Shown here in pieces: positions 54,865 to 64,000 of a stretch of 64,000 nucleotides of DNA. The translations under genes and the position numbers were made by a program. Numbering within the stretch: position 1 is the stretch's first letter; each line of letters starts with the position of its first letter. Source of the stretch: Homalodisca vitripennis. Taxonomy: Eukaryota; Arthropoda; Insecta; Hemiptera; Cicadellidae. The DNA lies in NCBI RefSeq assembly GCF_021130785.1, contig NC_060211.1:126305001-126369000 (forward strand). The letters are read 5' to 3'. The notes under the pieces were generated by a model that was not told where the DNA came from, ran no database searches, and worked only from the letters and a program-made list of their open reading frames with translations.

Positions 54865-55400
54865 CGCAAGCAGACGCTACAGTACCGTTTAAAAAGCATA
54901 TGATGCTTAACAGTCTGTAAAACAATACGGCGCAAAAACATGCAACCAACATGCTTTACGATTTTTTTATTTGTTCATTTCCATACTATATTGAGTATAT
55001 AATTCCTTAGTGCCAAAATTTGTATGAGGTTTAGCAAATGGTGACATTCCGTTCTTGCAGCTTGGATGGGAACTAGGGAGTCCAGATTGACTTAAATTTG
55101 TATGTCTCCAGTGAGCTAAGTCCCCAGCAAATCACATTCATATTTATTTAATTTTAGCTTACCATTCAAGCTTTGGAAGTATTTGTATACTAAAATAGAC
55201 TAGAATTTACCTTCGGAAAAATGACATCCTGTCAACGTCCCCAAAACTGTTGGGTGGGTATGAATTTCAAAAGTGTTACATTTGATTGAAGAAAGGAGGC
55301 AACTGTTGCTCAGGAAAATGTTCGGATTTTTAAAACAATATCAACTGATATATTTCAATGATGTACCTTTAATGAAATCTTTGCTACTTTATATACTAAT
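54865..55400. promoter_or_regulatory. Upstream region of the NT5DC-like gene
   Basis: Expected promoter and 5' UTR of the minus-strand gene. No TATA box at a convincing distance, no CpG island. Listed as a position only. Confidence 0.3.
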
Positions 55401-55900
55401 CGTTAAAGAAGACAGGCAGGGGCATTTATAAAGTTTTTGATGTATTTTTCGATCTCACCATAGCATTTGACTGTGTATCTTGAAGTAATGTTGCATCGAG
55501 TATTTGGAGCCTTTCAAAAGCGTGGATATTATGTAATTATCCTAGTTTACAGAAAAATGCCAGTTCGTTCACAGTTCTAGTGTTTTCTCAAATGAAAAAA
55601 AAACGACACCATTACTGCTTGTACTCATCAATCTATCGTGGGATGGTGATTTAATACACGGATTACACGAATCTCTGTTTTGGATTAAAAAAATTTGATG
55701 AAGAAAGACCTAGAAACCAAATCTTTAGTAACAATAAGCTCTTGCATCCAAACATTCTCAAAGATGAATTTAAAAGTAAATAGGTAGAAATTAAGTTTCA
55801 AATTTGTGCAACATATTGCCTGTCAATTCATCTGTCATAGATGATTAAAAACTTTGATTTAAGAAACTGTCAAACTCACATGATTGCACCTCGATCGAGA
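55400..55900 (+). mobile_element. LINE reverse-transcriptase trace
   Basis: Plus-strand VFFDLTIAFDCV at about 55440-55475 resembles the RT motif FLDLSKAFDCVDH, with the preceding bases fitting a GAFIKF approach. Beyond this the frames are too decayed to trace. Support rests on one motif. Confidence 0.35.
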
Positions 55901-56265
55901 TTTGACTTAGAATGAAAATATATGCGCTATAGTTGATTCAGTAATTTACGTTTTACATAACCTTGCCATATATTAGTTTTAAGGAATATTAAGAATAACA
56001 CAGGTGGCTGTTCTAAAAATGAACTCAAAATAATTATTGTCGGGATTCATAGAAAGGTGTCAGATTCGTAAAAGAATTCCTAGTGTTGTTAAACGTTGAA
56101 TTCTGGGAACTTCTCTGAGAGGAGTAAACTCAGTATTGCTTGTATAGCTATGAGGTAACCATATACTGCTGTCTTTTTTATTTATTTTTTATTATCTTTT
56201 AGGTCTCAGCTCTTAGGCTATGCTGGTTTGTTTTAGGTCACTTTGGCTATTATTCCTCTCATGAT
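55900..56265. other. Spacer, nothing recognised
   Basis: AT-rich; may continue the LINE trace but no motif is visible. Confidence 0.4.
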
Positions 56266-56269
56266 TGGA

Positions 56270-56338
56270 CCTCCCCGGGATTTGAATCCGTGATCGCTCA
56301 GTTAGAGAGCCGTGACTGTATCCACTAGTCTACGGAGG
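56270..56338 (-). tRNA. tRNA-like sequence (pseudogene or SINE head)
   Basis: On the minus strand the 69 bases fold as a tRNA: acceptor CCTCC/GGAGG, D stem GACT/AGTC, anticodon stem GCTC/GAGC with loop TCTAACT, and T-arm sequence GATTCAAATCC. Both pol III boxes are recognisable (A: TAGACTAGTGG; B: GATTCAAATCC against consensus GGTTCGAATCC). Position 33 is C rather than T and stems are short, so a working tRNA is unlikely. More likely a tRNA pseudogene or the head of a SINE. Confidence 0.6.
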
Positions 56339-56344
56339 ACTACT

Positions 56345-56960
56345 AAGGTCGATGCGAATGTTAAGTTTAGTTCCAGTTCACCTTCCTCTAACGTGCAGCA
56401 TCGAAATCTGATGCTGTTGCAGACTTGACTCCTGAAATCTGAAGTCATATTCGTCTGAAGGAATCCAAAAACAGTCGGCGACGAAGAACGAAGAACCTCA
56501 AAACGAATCCCCCTACATCGTTTCTACATCAGAGACAACCAGACTTCAAAAAGTAATGCAATCTAGGTGTAGCGGTATTGTCATTGCCTCATCTGGTGTA
56601 CAATTGAGTGCACTAAGATGACGATCCCAAAGCACTGAGGGGCAATCGTGTCTTTTACACATAACGCAGCCATGGTGGTAAGGGTTGATTCAATGCGAAT
56701 GTTGAGTTTAACGGCGGTTCACCTTCCTCTTACGTACAGCATCTGAAGTCTGATGCTGTTGCAGACATGACACCTGAAATTTGAAGTCATGTTTCGTCTG
56801 AAGGGATCCACAAACAGTCGGCGACGAAAGACGAAGAAGCTCAAAACGAAACCACCCGCATCGTTTCAACATCAGAGACATCCAGACTACAAAAAGCAGT
56901 GCAAATTGGTGAAGAGGTATTCTCATTGTCTCATCAGGTGCACAATTAATTGCATTCGCA
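56345..56960. repeat. Direct repeat pair, ~270 bp
   Basis: Units at about 56350-56603 and 56692-56950 share GATGCGAATGTTAAGTTTA / AATGCGAATGTTGAGTTTA, TCACCTTCCTCTxACG, CTGATGCTGTTGCAGAC, ACAGTCGGCGACGAA and ACATCAGAGACA, about 85% alike. Confidence 0.85.
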
Positions 56961-57050
56961 TTGAATCAACCCTTTCCACCGTAGCTGCATTATGTGTAGA
57001 ATACTCGGTTCCTCCACTGGGTTTTGGGATCGTCATTGTAGTGCACTCAA
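56604..57050. repeat. ~97-bp inverted arms around the second unit
   Basis: Arms 56604-56700 and 56954-57050 are inverted copies (TTGAGTGCACTA, TGACGATCCCAAA, ACACATAA, GCAGC and GGGTTGATTCAATGCGAA). The second direct-repeat unit fills the inside. This may be a foldback element whose left arm overlaps the duplicated block. Confidence 0.85.
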
Positions 57051-57060
57051 CGTAAAAATT

Positions 57061-57210
57061 TCAGTTCTGCCTGTCTTTCAACACGATATCTCGAAAACGA
57101 ACTGACCTATAGACTTGAAATTGGTCATGAAGCTTCATTTCTATATCAGGATTACTTAGTTCAATGATGGCGTATTTCACTCCATGGGATTCGACTGAGA
57201 GGCAGCGAAT
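57061..57210. repeat. Single unit of the dispersed repeat also at 46.3 kb
   Basis: CGATATCTCGAAAACGAACT, TGACCTATAGACTTGAAATT, GTCATGAAGCTTCATTTC and CCATGGGATTCGACTGAGAG match the 46.3-46.9 kb units. Confidence 0.75.
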
Positions 57211-58200
57211 GTGTTATGGAACTCATACAAAATTTAGTTTTTATATTCCAGAATCCAAATTTAACTGATACCAAACTGTTTAGGATTAGTAAGCCTAGTG
57301 TAATGCAGATACCAAATAAAAAGTTAATATGTAACGTTTACTCTAGGCTGTGCCAGAGCCAAATTAAAAACCTGTAACAAACTCCAACTTTAATAAACAA
57401 GGCGGCGAATGTTTCACATAAGGTACTTCAATCTGGCGGGATCCCTTGACATTGTAAAATGGAATTTTAGCAGTGGCTTATGGAAAACCCGAGAAATTAC
57501 CACTAACATTCCTCAACGGTCCATTCTTATACTCGGTTATTTCGAATTGTTGCACGATGTTAATAAGGATTTCTCCCCTTATACTGGAAGTAGATAGAAT
57601 TTTTCTTTAGGCCGTAAAACGCTTATAATTTCTACATATGTATGTATATTTTCTTCATCGGGACAACAAGGTAAACTCAACTAGGTGACACTGGAAATAT
57701 TTTAGACCGAAAGTAGATAAAAAACCGACAGTAGACTCGTTTTTACCGAAGTAGAATTCCGAGAGCTACATATGTTTATAGTTTATTTGATGGAGGCAAT
57801 AAGCAAACTAAACTGTGGTATATTGAGTGAATTTAAACGGCCGAAAACGTAGGCACCTTTTTTGAAATTGCCCACAGGCTTCAATTTTGATTTTTTAAAT
57901 ATTATTATTGCTAGTCCTGCCTCTTGTCAGTTATGTAACAAGCTATTTGGACATGTGGCATATCCACTTATCTGTTCAAACCTCCGGTGAAAATGCAATA
58001 GTTAGAGCACCAGCTGTTTTATGAGAGAGAGAAGGATCTATGCCACATTGGCAGTGTGGGAAGGAAAGTGATTACTGCTGAATATTTTTTGTTGTGAGTT
58101 TGTAAACGTTGCTTGTTTCTAACCTAAAAATGGTGAATTATGACGTGAATATATGTGATGGTAGTAGTCGTAAAATACTTAATAATTAGAAGACCAGCGT
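57210..58200. other. Spacer, nothing recognised
   Basis: Mixed AT-rich sequence. No coding motif seen. Confidence 0.5.
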
Positions 58201-58201
58201 T

Positions 58202-58459
58202 GTGAAAATATTGAAAACCAATGGTGAAAATTATATAAGTGACAAAATTAATAAACATGTCCTAGCAAAAGAGAGGCGGGATGGTTGTGACTGCACTATG
58301 AAAAATGGAAAAAATAAACGATATTGGTGTGAGTATCACACATTAACAGGCATAGGAAAAGAAGATCTGTTCGTGGGATTTTATGAATTAGATGAATATA
58401 ACTTGCATAATGATTTTTTGTGGGAATCATTTAAAAAATGCTTGCAAACGAAGCTATAA
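58202..58459 (+). CDS. Unrecognised 85-codon frame with Cys/His residues
   Basis: The frame starts MKILKTNGENYISDKI and contains CDCTMKNGKNKRYWCEYHTL, then TGIGKEDLFVGFYELDEYNL and HNDFLWESFKKC. The CxC...CxxH spacing could bind zinc, and the composition looks protein-like (few repeats, mixed residues). I do not recognise the family. It may be a transposon protein fragment or a single-exon host remnant. A stop precedes the Met closely (about 58187). No partner frames were found on either side. Confidence 0.35.
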   Translation: MKILKTNGENYISDKINKHVLAKERRDGCDCTMKNGKNKRYWCEYHTLTGIGKEDLFVGFYELDEYNLHNDFLWESFKKCLQTKL

Positions 58460-58644
58460 GAACTAATTGACCGAGAGTAGGATAAAGGTACCACGCTGCT
58501 AATTGATAGAAAATGGTAAGGACGTGAGAGTGTGTTTGACAGATTTTTTTGAACTTATTTTATATTTCTAAGAAGTGAGTATCAATCGCAAAGACTGGAG
58601 ATAAGCCTGCAGGAGCCATTAGTACTGTTGGCCTAAGTGATGTA

Positions 58645-58683
<39 letters not shown>
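58645..58683. repeat. (TA)n microsatellite
   Basis: About 18 TA units. Confidence 0.9.
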
Positions 58684-58684
<1 letters not shown>

Positions 58685-58689
58685 ATATG

Positions 58690-59465
58690 AACCAGCAAGT
58701 ACTTTTTGTGATTCAAGGTTTTTTGAAATTATATTGGTTTCAGTTGGTTTTGCCTAATACGGAATGACCAACACTTTAATTGTACATGTTTACTTTCAGT
58801 GCATGAGTGTTATGATCAATGCATTAAGTCTAATTATATCATATTTTCATAGAAATAGAAAATTGTCATGTTAGGAATAAATTTGCTTCCATAGGAACAC
58901 GATCAAACCGAGAATCCTTATTGTTATCTATTTCCGTGGAAACCGAGAGTCCTTCTTTAAAAAGTCTTGAGCTAGTTGCATGTGTTTTTGGATATTTAAG
59001 CTTTCTCTGTATTTCATAAAAAAGCGCCAGCTTAAAAGTTACTTTCAAAGAAGAGCTACAAGAAAGTTCAGGAGGGCAATCTTAAGAGGCGATCGATTTC
59101 AGTTAGGAAGAAGGAGTAAGCATTCTTAAACTCAGGAAGTTCTCTGGTGCAAGAGAGGGTCACAAACTCGAGGCAATCTTGGTCTCCCCGGAAGCTCCAG
59201 TAGCAGCCACGAATAAGAAAGAATACATACCTCTTTCTAATAAAATATAACCCAAAAAGAAAAGCTTCGAGGTCAAGTAGCTTCGTCTTGTTCGGAAAAC
59301 CCTGACAGAAAAGGTCCGGAAAGTTTTCTCTTACAAGTCCAGTACAGATATCTTCGAACTCTTTCAGCTCCGTCTTCGCGAGTCAAGGCCTATAAGGACA
59401 GGGGTACAATCTTAACCCTGTCCTTATAGGCCTTTACACTTTCTTATGTTTGGGAGAAGTCACCC
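58690..59465. other. Disrupted GC-richer sequence with a 19-bp hairpin
   Basis: From about 59045 the sequence is less AT-rich and has plus-strand partly open frames (ILKLRKFSGAREGHKLEAIL) that resume beyond the hAT element at 61719 (KIFKEDMQNLMHPDGLKP). It may be a decayed gene or element split by the insertion, but was not identified. A perfect hairpin lies at 59385-59434 (stems AAGGCCTATAAGGACAGGG, 12-base loop). Confidence 0.45.
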
Positions 59466-59904
59466 CAGTAGCGTAGCCAGAAATTTCGTTCGGGGGGGGG
59501 GGTCCGAAACCGGGGGATCCGGGGGATATTTGTGTGTTATTTGCCAACGAATTCACTGGTAAAAGGTAAATACCAATAATATGCAGCTGTAGTAACTTCG
59601 CCTTATAGAAAGTGCAAAGATGTAATAGGCAAATTAAACTCTCACAGCAACTCTAGTACCACAAATTTTCTTGTATAGCTACAGAAACTTTACGAAGTTC
59701 GATTCTGGCCGAGTAGAAGGCACCAAAGTGATGTTGGATTCACTGGATAAGAAAGAAAAAGAACAAAACAGAGCTTCACTCAAGCGTATAATTGATACAA
59801 CTATATTCTGTGGAGAAAATTAAATACCCATTCGGGGACATTGGGCCACTGACGGCCGAAAACCCTTTAGAAAAGGAGGGCAATTTTCGAGCGTTGCTCG
59901 GGTA

Positions 59905-61375
59905 CAGATCGAACTAACGGTCGGAAAATGCACCGGAAAACACTACTGATTAGAAGTTCGGCTACTTTGGATTTCACTAATTGAGGTATTTATGAATGAG
60001 TTATAATGAAGATTTTTTGTATTATTACACTGTAGACGAGTATATAATTATCGGAAAAAAATAAAAAAATCACTTTCGGTCGGAAATAAAATACACCTGA
60101 AAACTCTAATGAATAGAACTTAACTACTTCGGACTTCGGTTATTGAGGTAAACGTGGTATTTTTGATTGAGTTAGGACGACGATTTTTTGTTATCATTAA
60201 ACTGTACTTGACTACCTATATAATTATCGAGAAAAAAATCACTTCCGGTCGGTAAATACCGAAGAAAAGCTCTTTACTGATTCGTTTTGACGATTTTGGA
60301 TTTCACTGGTTGAGTGGTTGAGGTAAAAGTAGTACTTATAATTATGTTAGGACATTGATTTTAGAGATTAATTCAACGCCGACTAATAAATAATATAACT
60401 ATCGAGAAAAAAAAATAATCACTTCCGATCGGAATATACTAAGGAAAATGAAATAATACCTCAGTCAGTGAAATCCAAAGTAGTCGGAACTTCTTATCAG
60501 TAGAGTTTTTCCGGTGTATTATCTGACCGGAAGTGATTTTTTCAATTTTTCTTCTATAATTATATAGGTATTAGTCGGCGTTCAATTGATACCTAAAATC
60601 AATGTTCTAACGTAATTCTAAGTACCACTTTTATCTCAATGACTCAACCCGTGAAATCCAAAATCGTCAAAATCTGAATCAGTAGAGCTTTTCCTCGGTA
60701 TATTCCGACCGGAAGTAATAATAATATAATAATACTTTTTAGTGTGCAAACAATTATAAAAATTGCATACAATTGTCAAATTAAATTATTTAGAAATATA
60801 TACAGTATATCTATTTTTAATTGCCCACATTCATACCCGTTCATACACAGTCCACACTCATTCCTAAGACTCATACCTAAGCCATACGTTTTAAAATCTT
60901 CTAAATTCTACCACCAGAAATAGAGGATGATCCAATTACTTTAAATTTCATCCCAGCGGCTCATCATAAACTCTTCCACTGAGTAAAACACCCTCGACAC
61001 AAAAAAGTGTCTCAATCGAGCTTTAAATTTAGTTGGTTCATTCAAATTTTTGATTTCATCAGGGAGCTTGTTGATCAGCTTAACACCAACCTCGGATGGC
61101 AAACGTTTGAATGCGGCTGTTCGGTGCGGATGTAACCGAAGGTTGTCCCTGCCTCTTGTCCCGTATTGATGGACGTCCATGCCTCGGACCAACTCGCACT
61201 TAAATCGGCAGTACAGGGCGTCATCGAGGATGTAGAGACAGGGCAAAGTTAGCAATCCAAGCTACCGAAAGTGATTTTTTCGATAATTATATACACGTTT
61301 ATAGTTTAATGACAACTAAAATCAACGTCGTAACTTAATTCTAAGCAGTCATTTTACGTCCCCAAGACGAATTTG
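59905..61375. repeat. Opposed array of ~175-185 bp units
   Basis: Three forward units (starting about 59910, 60075 and 60235) share CACTTCCGGTCGG, CTGATTxGxxTTxGxCxACTTTGGATTTCACT, TTGAGGTAAA and TATATAATTATCGAGAAAAA. From about 60440 the same motifs occur reversed (AGTGAAATCC, GACCGGAAGTGATTTTTTC, CTATAATTATATAG), at 60440-60720 and again at 61263-61375 after the LINE fragment. This makes a long imperfect palindrome centred near 60430. Confidence 0.8.
60720..61262 (-). mobile_element. LINE 3' fragment inserted in the hAT element
   Basis: A 104-codon frame (61255-60941) reads LTLPCLYILDDALYCRFKCE, then HQYGTRGRDNLRLHPHRTAA, and ends LNEPTKFKARLRHFFVSRVF, the final helical part of a CR1/jockey-type RT protein. 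3' untranslated sequence runs to an AT-rich (TATTATTA) tail near 60720. The open frame implies recent arrival. 5'-truncated. Confidence 0.85.
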
Positions 61376-61719
61376 AACGAAGTGGTCGCTAATTTAAACT
61401 GTTCACCGTGTTACGGTTCAGGTTGCTTTGCGACATCACGTGACCGCGCCCTATAGAAATACCGTGATTACACTACACTATCCGAATGGCCGAGCCCAAA
61501 GTATTGTTTAATACTTTATGGTTTAAACGAAAGGACAATTATATTTTTAACAACGGTCACTTCAATCAATTAAATCAATCAATTTAATGTTTGTAGACAA
61601 GAGTAATGATAACTGTCCTTTTTTCTCCTGTTCCATGCTTTATTTTTTAATATGTCTTAAAATTTCGGGGGGGGGGGGTCCGGACCCCCTGGACCCCCCC
61701 CCCTTCGCTACGCCACTGA

Positions 61720-62635
61720 GTCACCCCTGTGAGGTTCGCTACGTACCTCATCCTCGTTACCTCGACTTAAAAAGAATCTCCCTAAAATCTTCAAGGAGGA
61801 CATGCAAAACTTAATGCATCCTGACGGCCTGAAGCCAATCACTAATTGAGTATAATTCTGTTATGTGGCCTGTCATATTAATCTAGAAATTCTAGGAGCG
61901 GTATGAAATGTACAAGACAGAGGATGACCGCTATACTACGTCGCGGTGGTCTGGGCGGCGTAGACACGGGGGTAGGATAAACCCTAACACTACTCCGTCA
62001 TTTTCCTACCTCGAAATTAGTATGTTCTCAAATATTTTGTGAAAATTTAAGGACAAACTTATAATAAAATTATAACATTGCTACTGCTGTGTAGTTTCTT
62101 CACAGTACAAACATTTTATACACATTATGATAATCATAAAAACACTGCCAGATAGATTCAACTTAGACTTCAATATACAAAATAATAAAAATTTTTAAAA
62201 TAAACCAAATGAAAAAACCTGTGAAAATATAACAAAAACAAGGTACTAACCTTCATTGCGAGAAAACAAAAGAGATTAATATTAGACATAAAAACGTTAT
62301 AAAGTTGGAGCTAGATTTTAAGAACCGTAGAAAATAATCTCAAGTTATCCGATATGAAGACATGTTTCCTTTATTGCAGTCCTTTCAAATAATGCATAGT
62401 GTAATGCGTCTTAAGCAACATAAAAAGTCACGCTTCAGTATATTACATCCTTAACAACAGGGAATGCAGTTACACTATTAAGGTTGATTGCTACTTTGTC
62501 TGCTAATTTGTAAATTAAAATGGTATTAAGTGTTTTAGGATGTTGTACCTTCCATGAAAGAATAAATCTTAAATGCATTCATCATTGCACATGTATGCAA
62601 TCTCTTTTGCTAGCCAAGCAACTCACAATTAGAGG
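61720..62635. other. Spacer, nothing firmly recognised
   Basis: The first ~130 bases may continue the disrupted sequence left of the hAT element. The rest is AT-rich. Confidence 0.5.
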
Positions 62636-62870
62636 TAAAGGTGGTAATATGAGCCCCTACTTTCTTTTTTGTAAATAATAATTTTATTTTTTTTATTTTT
62701 ACCAAATTATTTGTGTTGGACTTCAACTAGAACATTTGGTGAATATATTTATAAATAATGCAGTCAATTAATTAAACATAAAGTGAAATAAAAAATAAAA
62801 AATCAAAACAAGACGTATTGTTAAAAAAAATTTCTGTGCTGGTATTATGAGCCCCTAAAGTAAATACAAT
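62636..62870. repeat. Subterminal direct repeat at the pogo element end
   Basis: GGTAATATGAGCCCCTA (about 62645) recurs as GGTATTATGAGCCCCTAA (about 62842). Probably the terminal region of the pogo-type element to the right; the true end and its TA duplication were not fixed. Confidence 0.5.
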
Positions 62871-62989
62871 GGAAAAGAGTGGGTTAAAAAATGACAGTCA
62901 TACAAAAATATCCTATATGAAAATTGTATTTTATTAATTACAAAACTTTAACAGTGTAAAAAAGGTGTAAACAAACAGAAAATATTTTA

Positions 62990-64000
62990 TGGTCTGCAAA
63001 AGTCACAAACATACACATCTTTTTTTCAGCCCCAGCACAATCATTGTGTGTGCCCACATTTTACACATCATGCACTGGATCCACAGTTCTCCTCGATGAT
63101 CGGCTGAGTAAAGTCCTTCACAAAACATACAGGGCGTATGCTCATCTCCGGGGATTATCAACTCCCACAGGCATTTCCAAAACTGACTCTCCGAATTGAC
63201 GGAGCAGTCCGATTCATCTGAGTCCTTGTCTCCGAAAATTTTCCGTTTTACAGACTTGACAGTGTTTTTTGTCTTTGTTTGCAGACTGGATTTTTTCCTT
63301 TTTCCTTTTCTCTGATTCTTCTTTTTTAGCGTCAGTCAATTTCTTTTTTTTCCGCTGCTTCTAGCAGAGCATTTTTGTAGGGTGATGATGTGACCAGAGC
63401 AGCTTTTGACGGTTTCGGTCCTTTGTTTGAAACTTTTTTCTTAGGTTTGGGTACAGGCCATATATCACTTTGGTGACACAGCAGTTGTCGAATGTTGTTG
63501 TTTTCCACATTCACCGGATGGACCTGCAAGGTCTAGGTTTTCAGTGGACGGTCGAAATAAGGTGGATGTGATGGGTTGTAGGTGGGCTTCGGTCTCGGGC
63601 GGGTTATCCTCACTTAGACTTTGGATAATCTCTTTCAGGATCATCGACGTCCTCCTCTGAGTGTTTCAAAGTTGTTGTACCATTTGAGGCTGTGTCGGCT
63701 TTCTCTTTCTTGCTTGCAGTAGGGTTTCCATGTCGAATGTCTCTTCAGATGATGGTGCAAAGTCTGCAGCAGTGAAGACATTCCTGTTGCATGGATACAA
63801 TCCGGTTGTTTTAAAACCCATTCACAGCTATCGACCCTGTCTGGCAAGCTAGGTACGCTTGTCCTAGAAGCTCTGCAATGTCATAGGGTCCCACTCGTTT
63901 TTCGCCATGTCGAATATACCGGCGTATTTGTTCACTGTAGTGGTGTTTTAGTGGCCCCAGGAATGACTTGTCTAACGGTTGTAGCTTATGTGACGTGTGT
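62990..64000 (-). pseudogene. pogo/Tigger-like transposase, C-terminal half, runs off the edge
   Basis: At 64000-63850 the minus strand reads SHKLQPLDKSFLGPLKHHY and YIRHGEKRVGPYDIAELLGQ, then AYLACQTGSIAVNGF, the diagnostic late DDE_1 domain (family: PPHTSHxLQPLDVxxFGPLK). The reading then changes frame through a charged region: IWPVPKPKKKVSNKGPKPSK, then AALVTSSPYKNALLE. Near 63210-63000 it ends in a PHD-like finger (CMFCEGLY, WIQCMMCKMWAH, C...C). Such a C-terminal PHD is common in insect pogo/jerky-like transposases. Frameshifts near 63650, 63530 and 63040 inactivate it. The HTH and the catalytic Asp residues lie outside the window. Confidence 0.85.

Larger units (their letters stand above)
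59466..61718. mobile_element. hAT-like non-autonomous element, 8-bp duplication AGTCACCC
   Basis: 2,253 bp. Ends CAGTAGCGTAGCCAGAAA and, reversed, CAGTGGCGTAGCGAAGGG, each followed by a G-run then TCCG-like sequence. AGTCACCC duplicated at 59458-59465 and 61719-61726. CAGTGGCGTAGC termini with 8-bp duplication are typical of hAT elements. No transposase gene is present; the inside is filled by ~180-bp units in opposing orientation and a LINE fragment. Confidence 0.9.

Noticed and set aside
59045..59460. A host gene exon
   Set aside because: Partly open plus-strand frames were seen, but no family, splice sites or consistent frame could be supported.

Overview
This is a eukaryotic, AT-rich, repeat-choked window, almost certainly from an arthropod and most likely an insect. 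The evidence is host exons with GT-AG introns several kilobases long, animal-type transposons (mariner, piggyBac-like, hAT-like, pogo, Polinton, several LINE clades) and no operon-like gene packing. Species cannot be read from the sequence. Nearly all long open frames are short pieces of decayed mobile elements; the real host genes are seen only as small exons.

Host genes, both on the minus strand. (1) An NT5DC2/NT5DC3-type HAD-family 5'-nucleotidase-domain gene has seven exons whose splice phases all fit (54864-54690, 48440-48265, 44137-43910, 38429-38295, 33082-32925, 27052-26866, 24453-24313). Together they give exactly 400 codons, from the start methionine to the conserved GDH..SD motif. 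The C-terminal ~130-150 residues expected for the family were not found. (2) Downstream are two exons of an organellar Na+/H+ exchanger of the NHE6/7/9 type (15194-14975 and 9209-8983), joined in frame across an intron that begins with GC instead of GT. Its first coding exon was not found, and its later exons must lie left of the window.

Layout. 1-7290: relic of a Polinton/Maverick (BRO-N/DUF3627-like gene, duplicated zinc-ribbon gene, integrase, protein-primed-type DNA polymerase B, small divergently transcribed genes) sitting in an exchanger intron. 10.1-11.55 kb: hAT-like relic split by an MITE. 11.9-14.4 kb: several MITE-like units, one of which encloses an exon-like CpG-containing frame. 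17.3-20.05 kb: C-tract and a LINE split by a TTAA element. 20.6-21.85 kb: full-length but dead mariner. 21.96-23.65 kb: piggyBac C-terminus and an I-type LINE with RNase H. 25.38-26.64 kb: mariner relic split by a CR1/L2-like LINE 3' end. 27.54-32.15 kb: tandem dimer of a ~2.3 kb G-rich repeat element, followed by a foldback MITE. 33.7-38.1 kb: a LINE carrying three nested insertions. 41.7-48.97 kb: dispersed tandem repeat families in introns. 51.07-51.73 and 53.41-53.99 kb: foldback and TIR elements. 55.4-57.05 kb: LINE trace, tRNA-like sequence and a duplicated/inverted unit. 59.47-61.72 kb: a hAT-like non-autonomous element made of ~180 bp units in opposing orientation and holding a LINE 3' fragment. 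62.64-64.0 kb: a pogo-type transposase with a C-terminal PHD-like finger, running off the edge.

No cellular operon or defence system is visible. The most unusual material is the layered nesting of elements, the 2.3 kb tandem dimer with internal arrays, the opposing 180-bp arrays, the Polinton relic, and the TIR-bounded exon-like segment in the exchanger intron.
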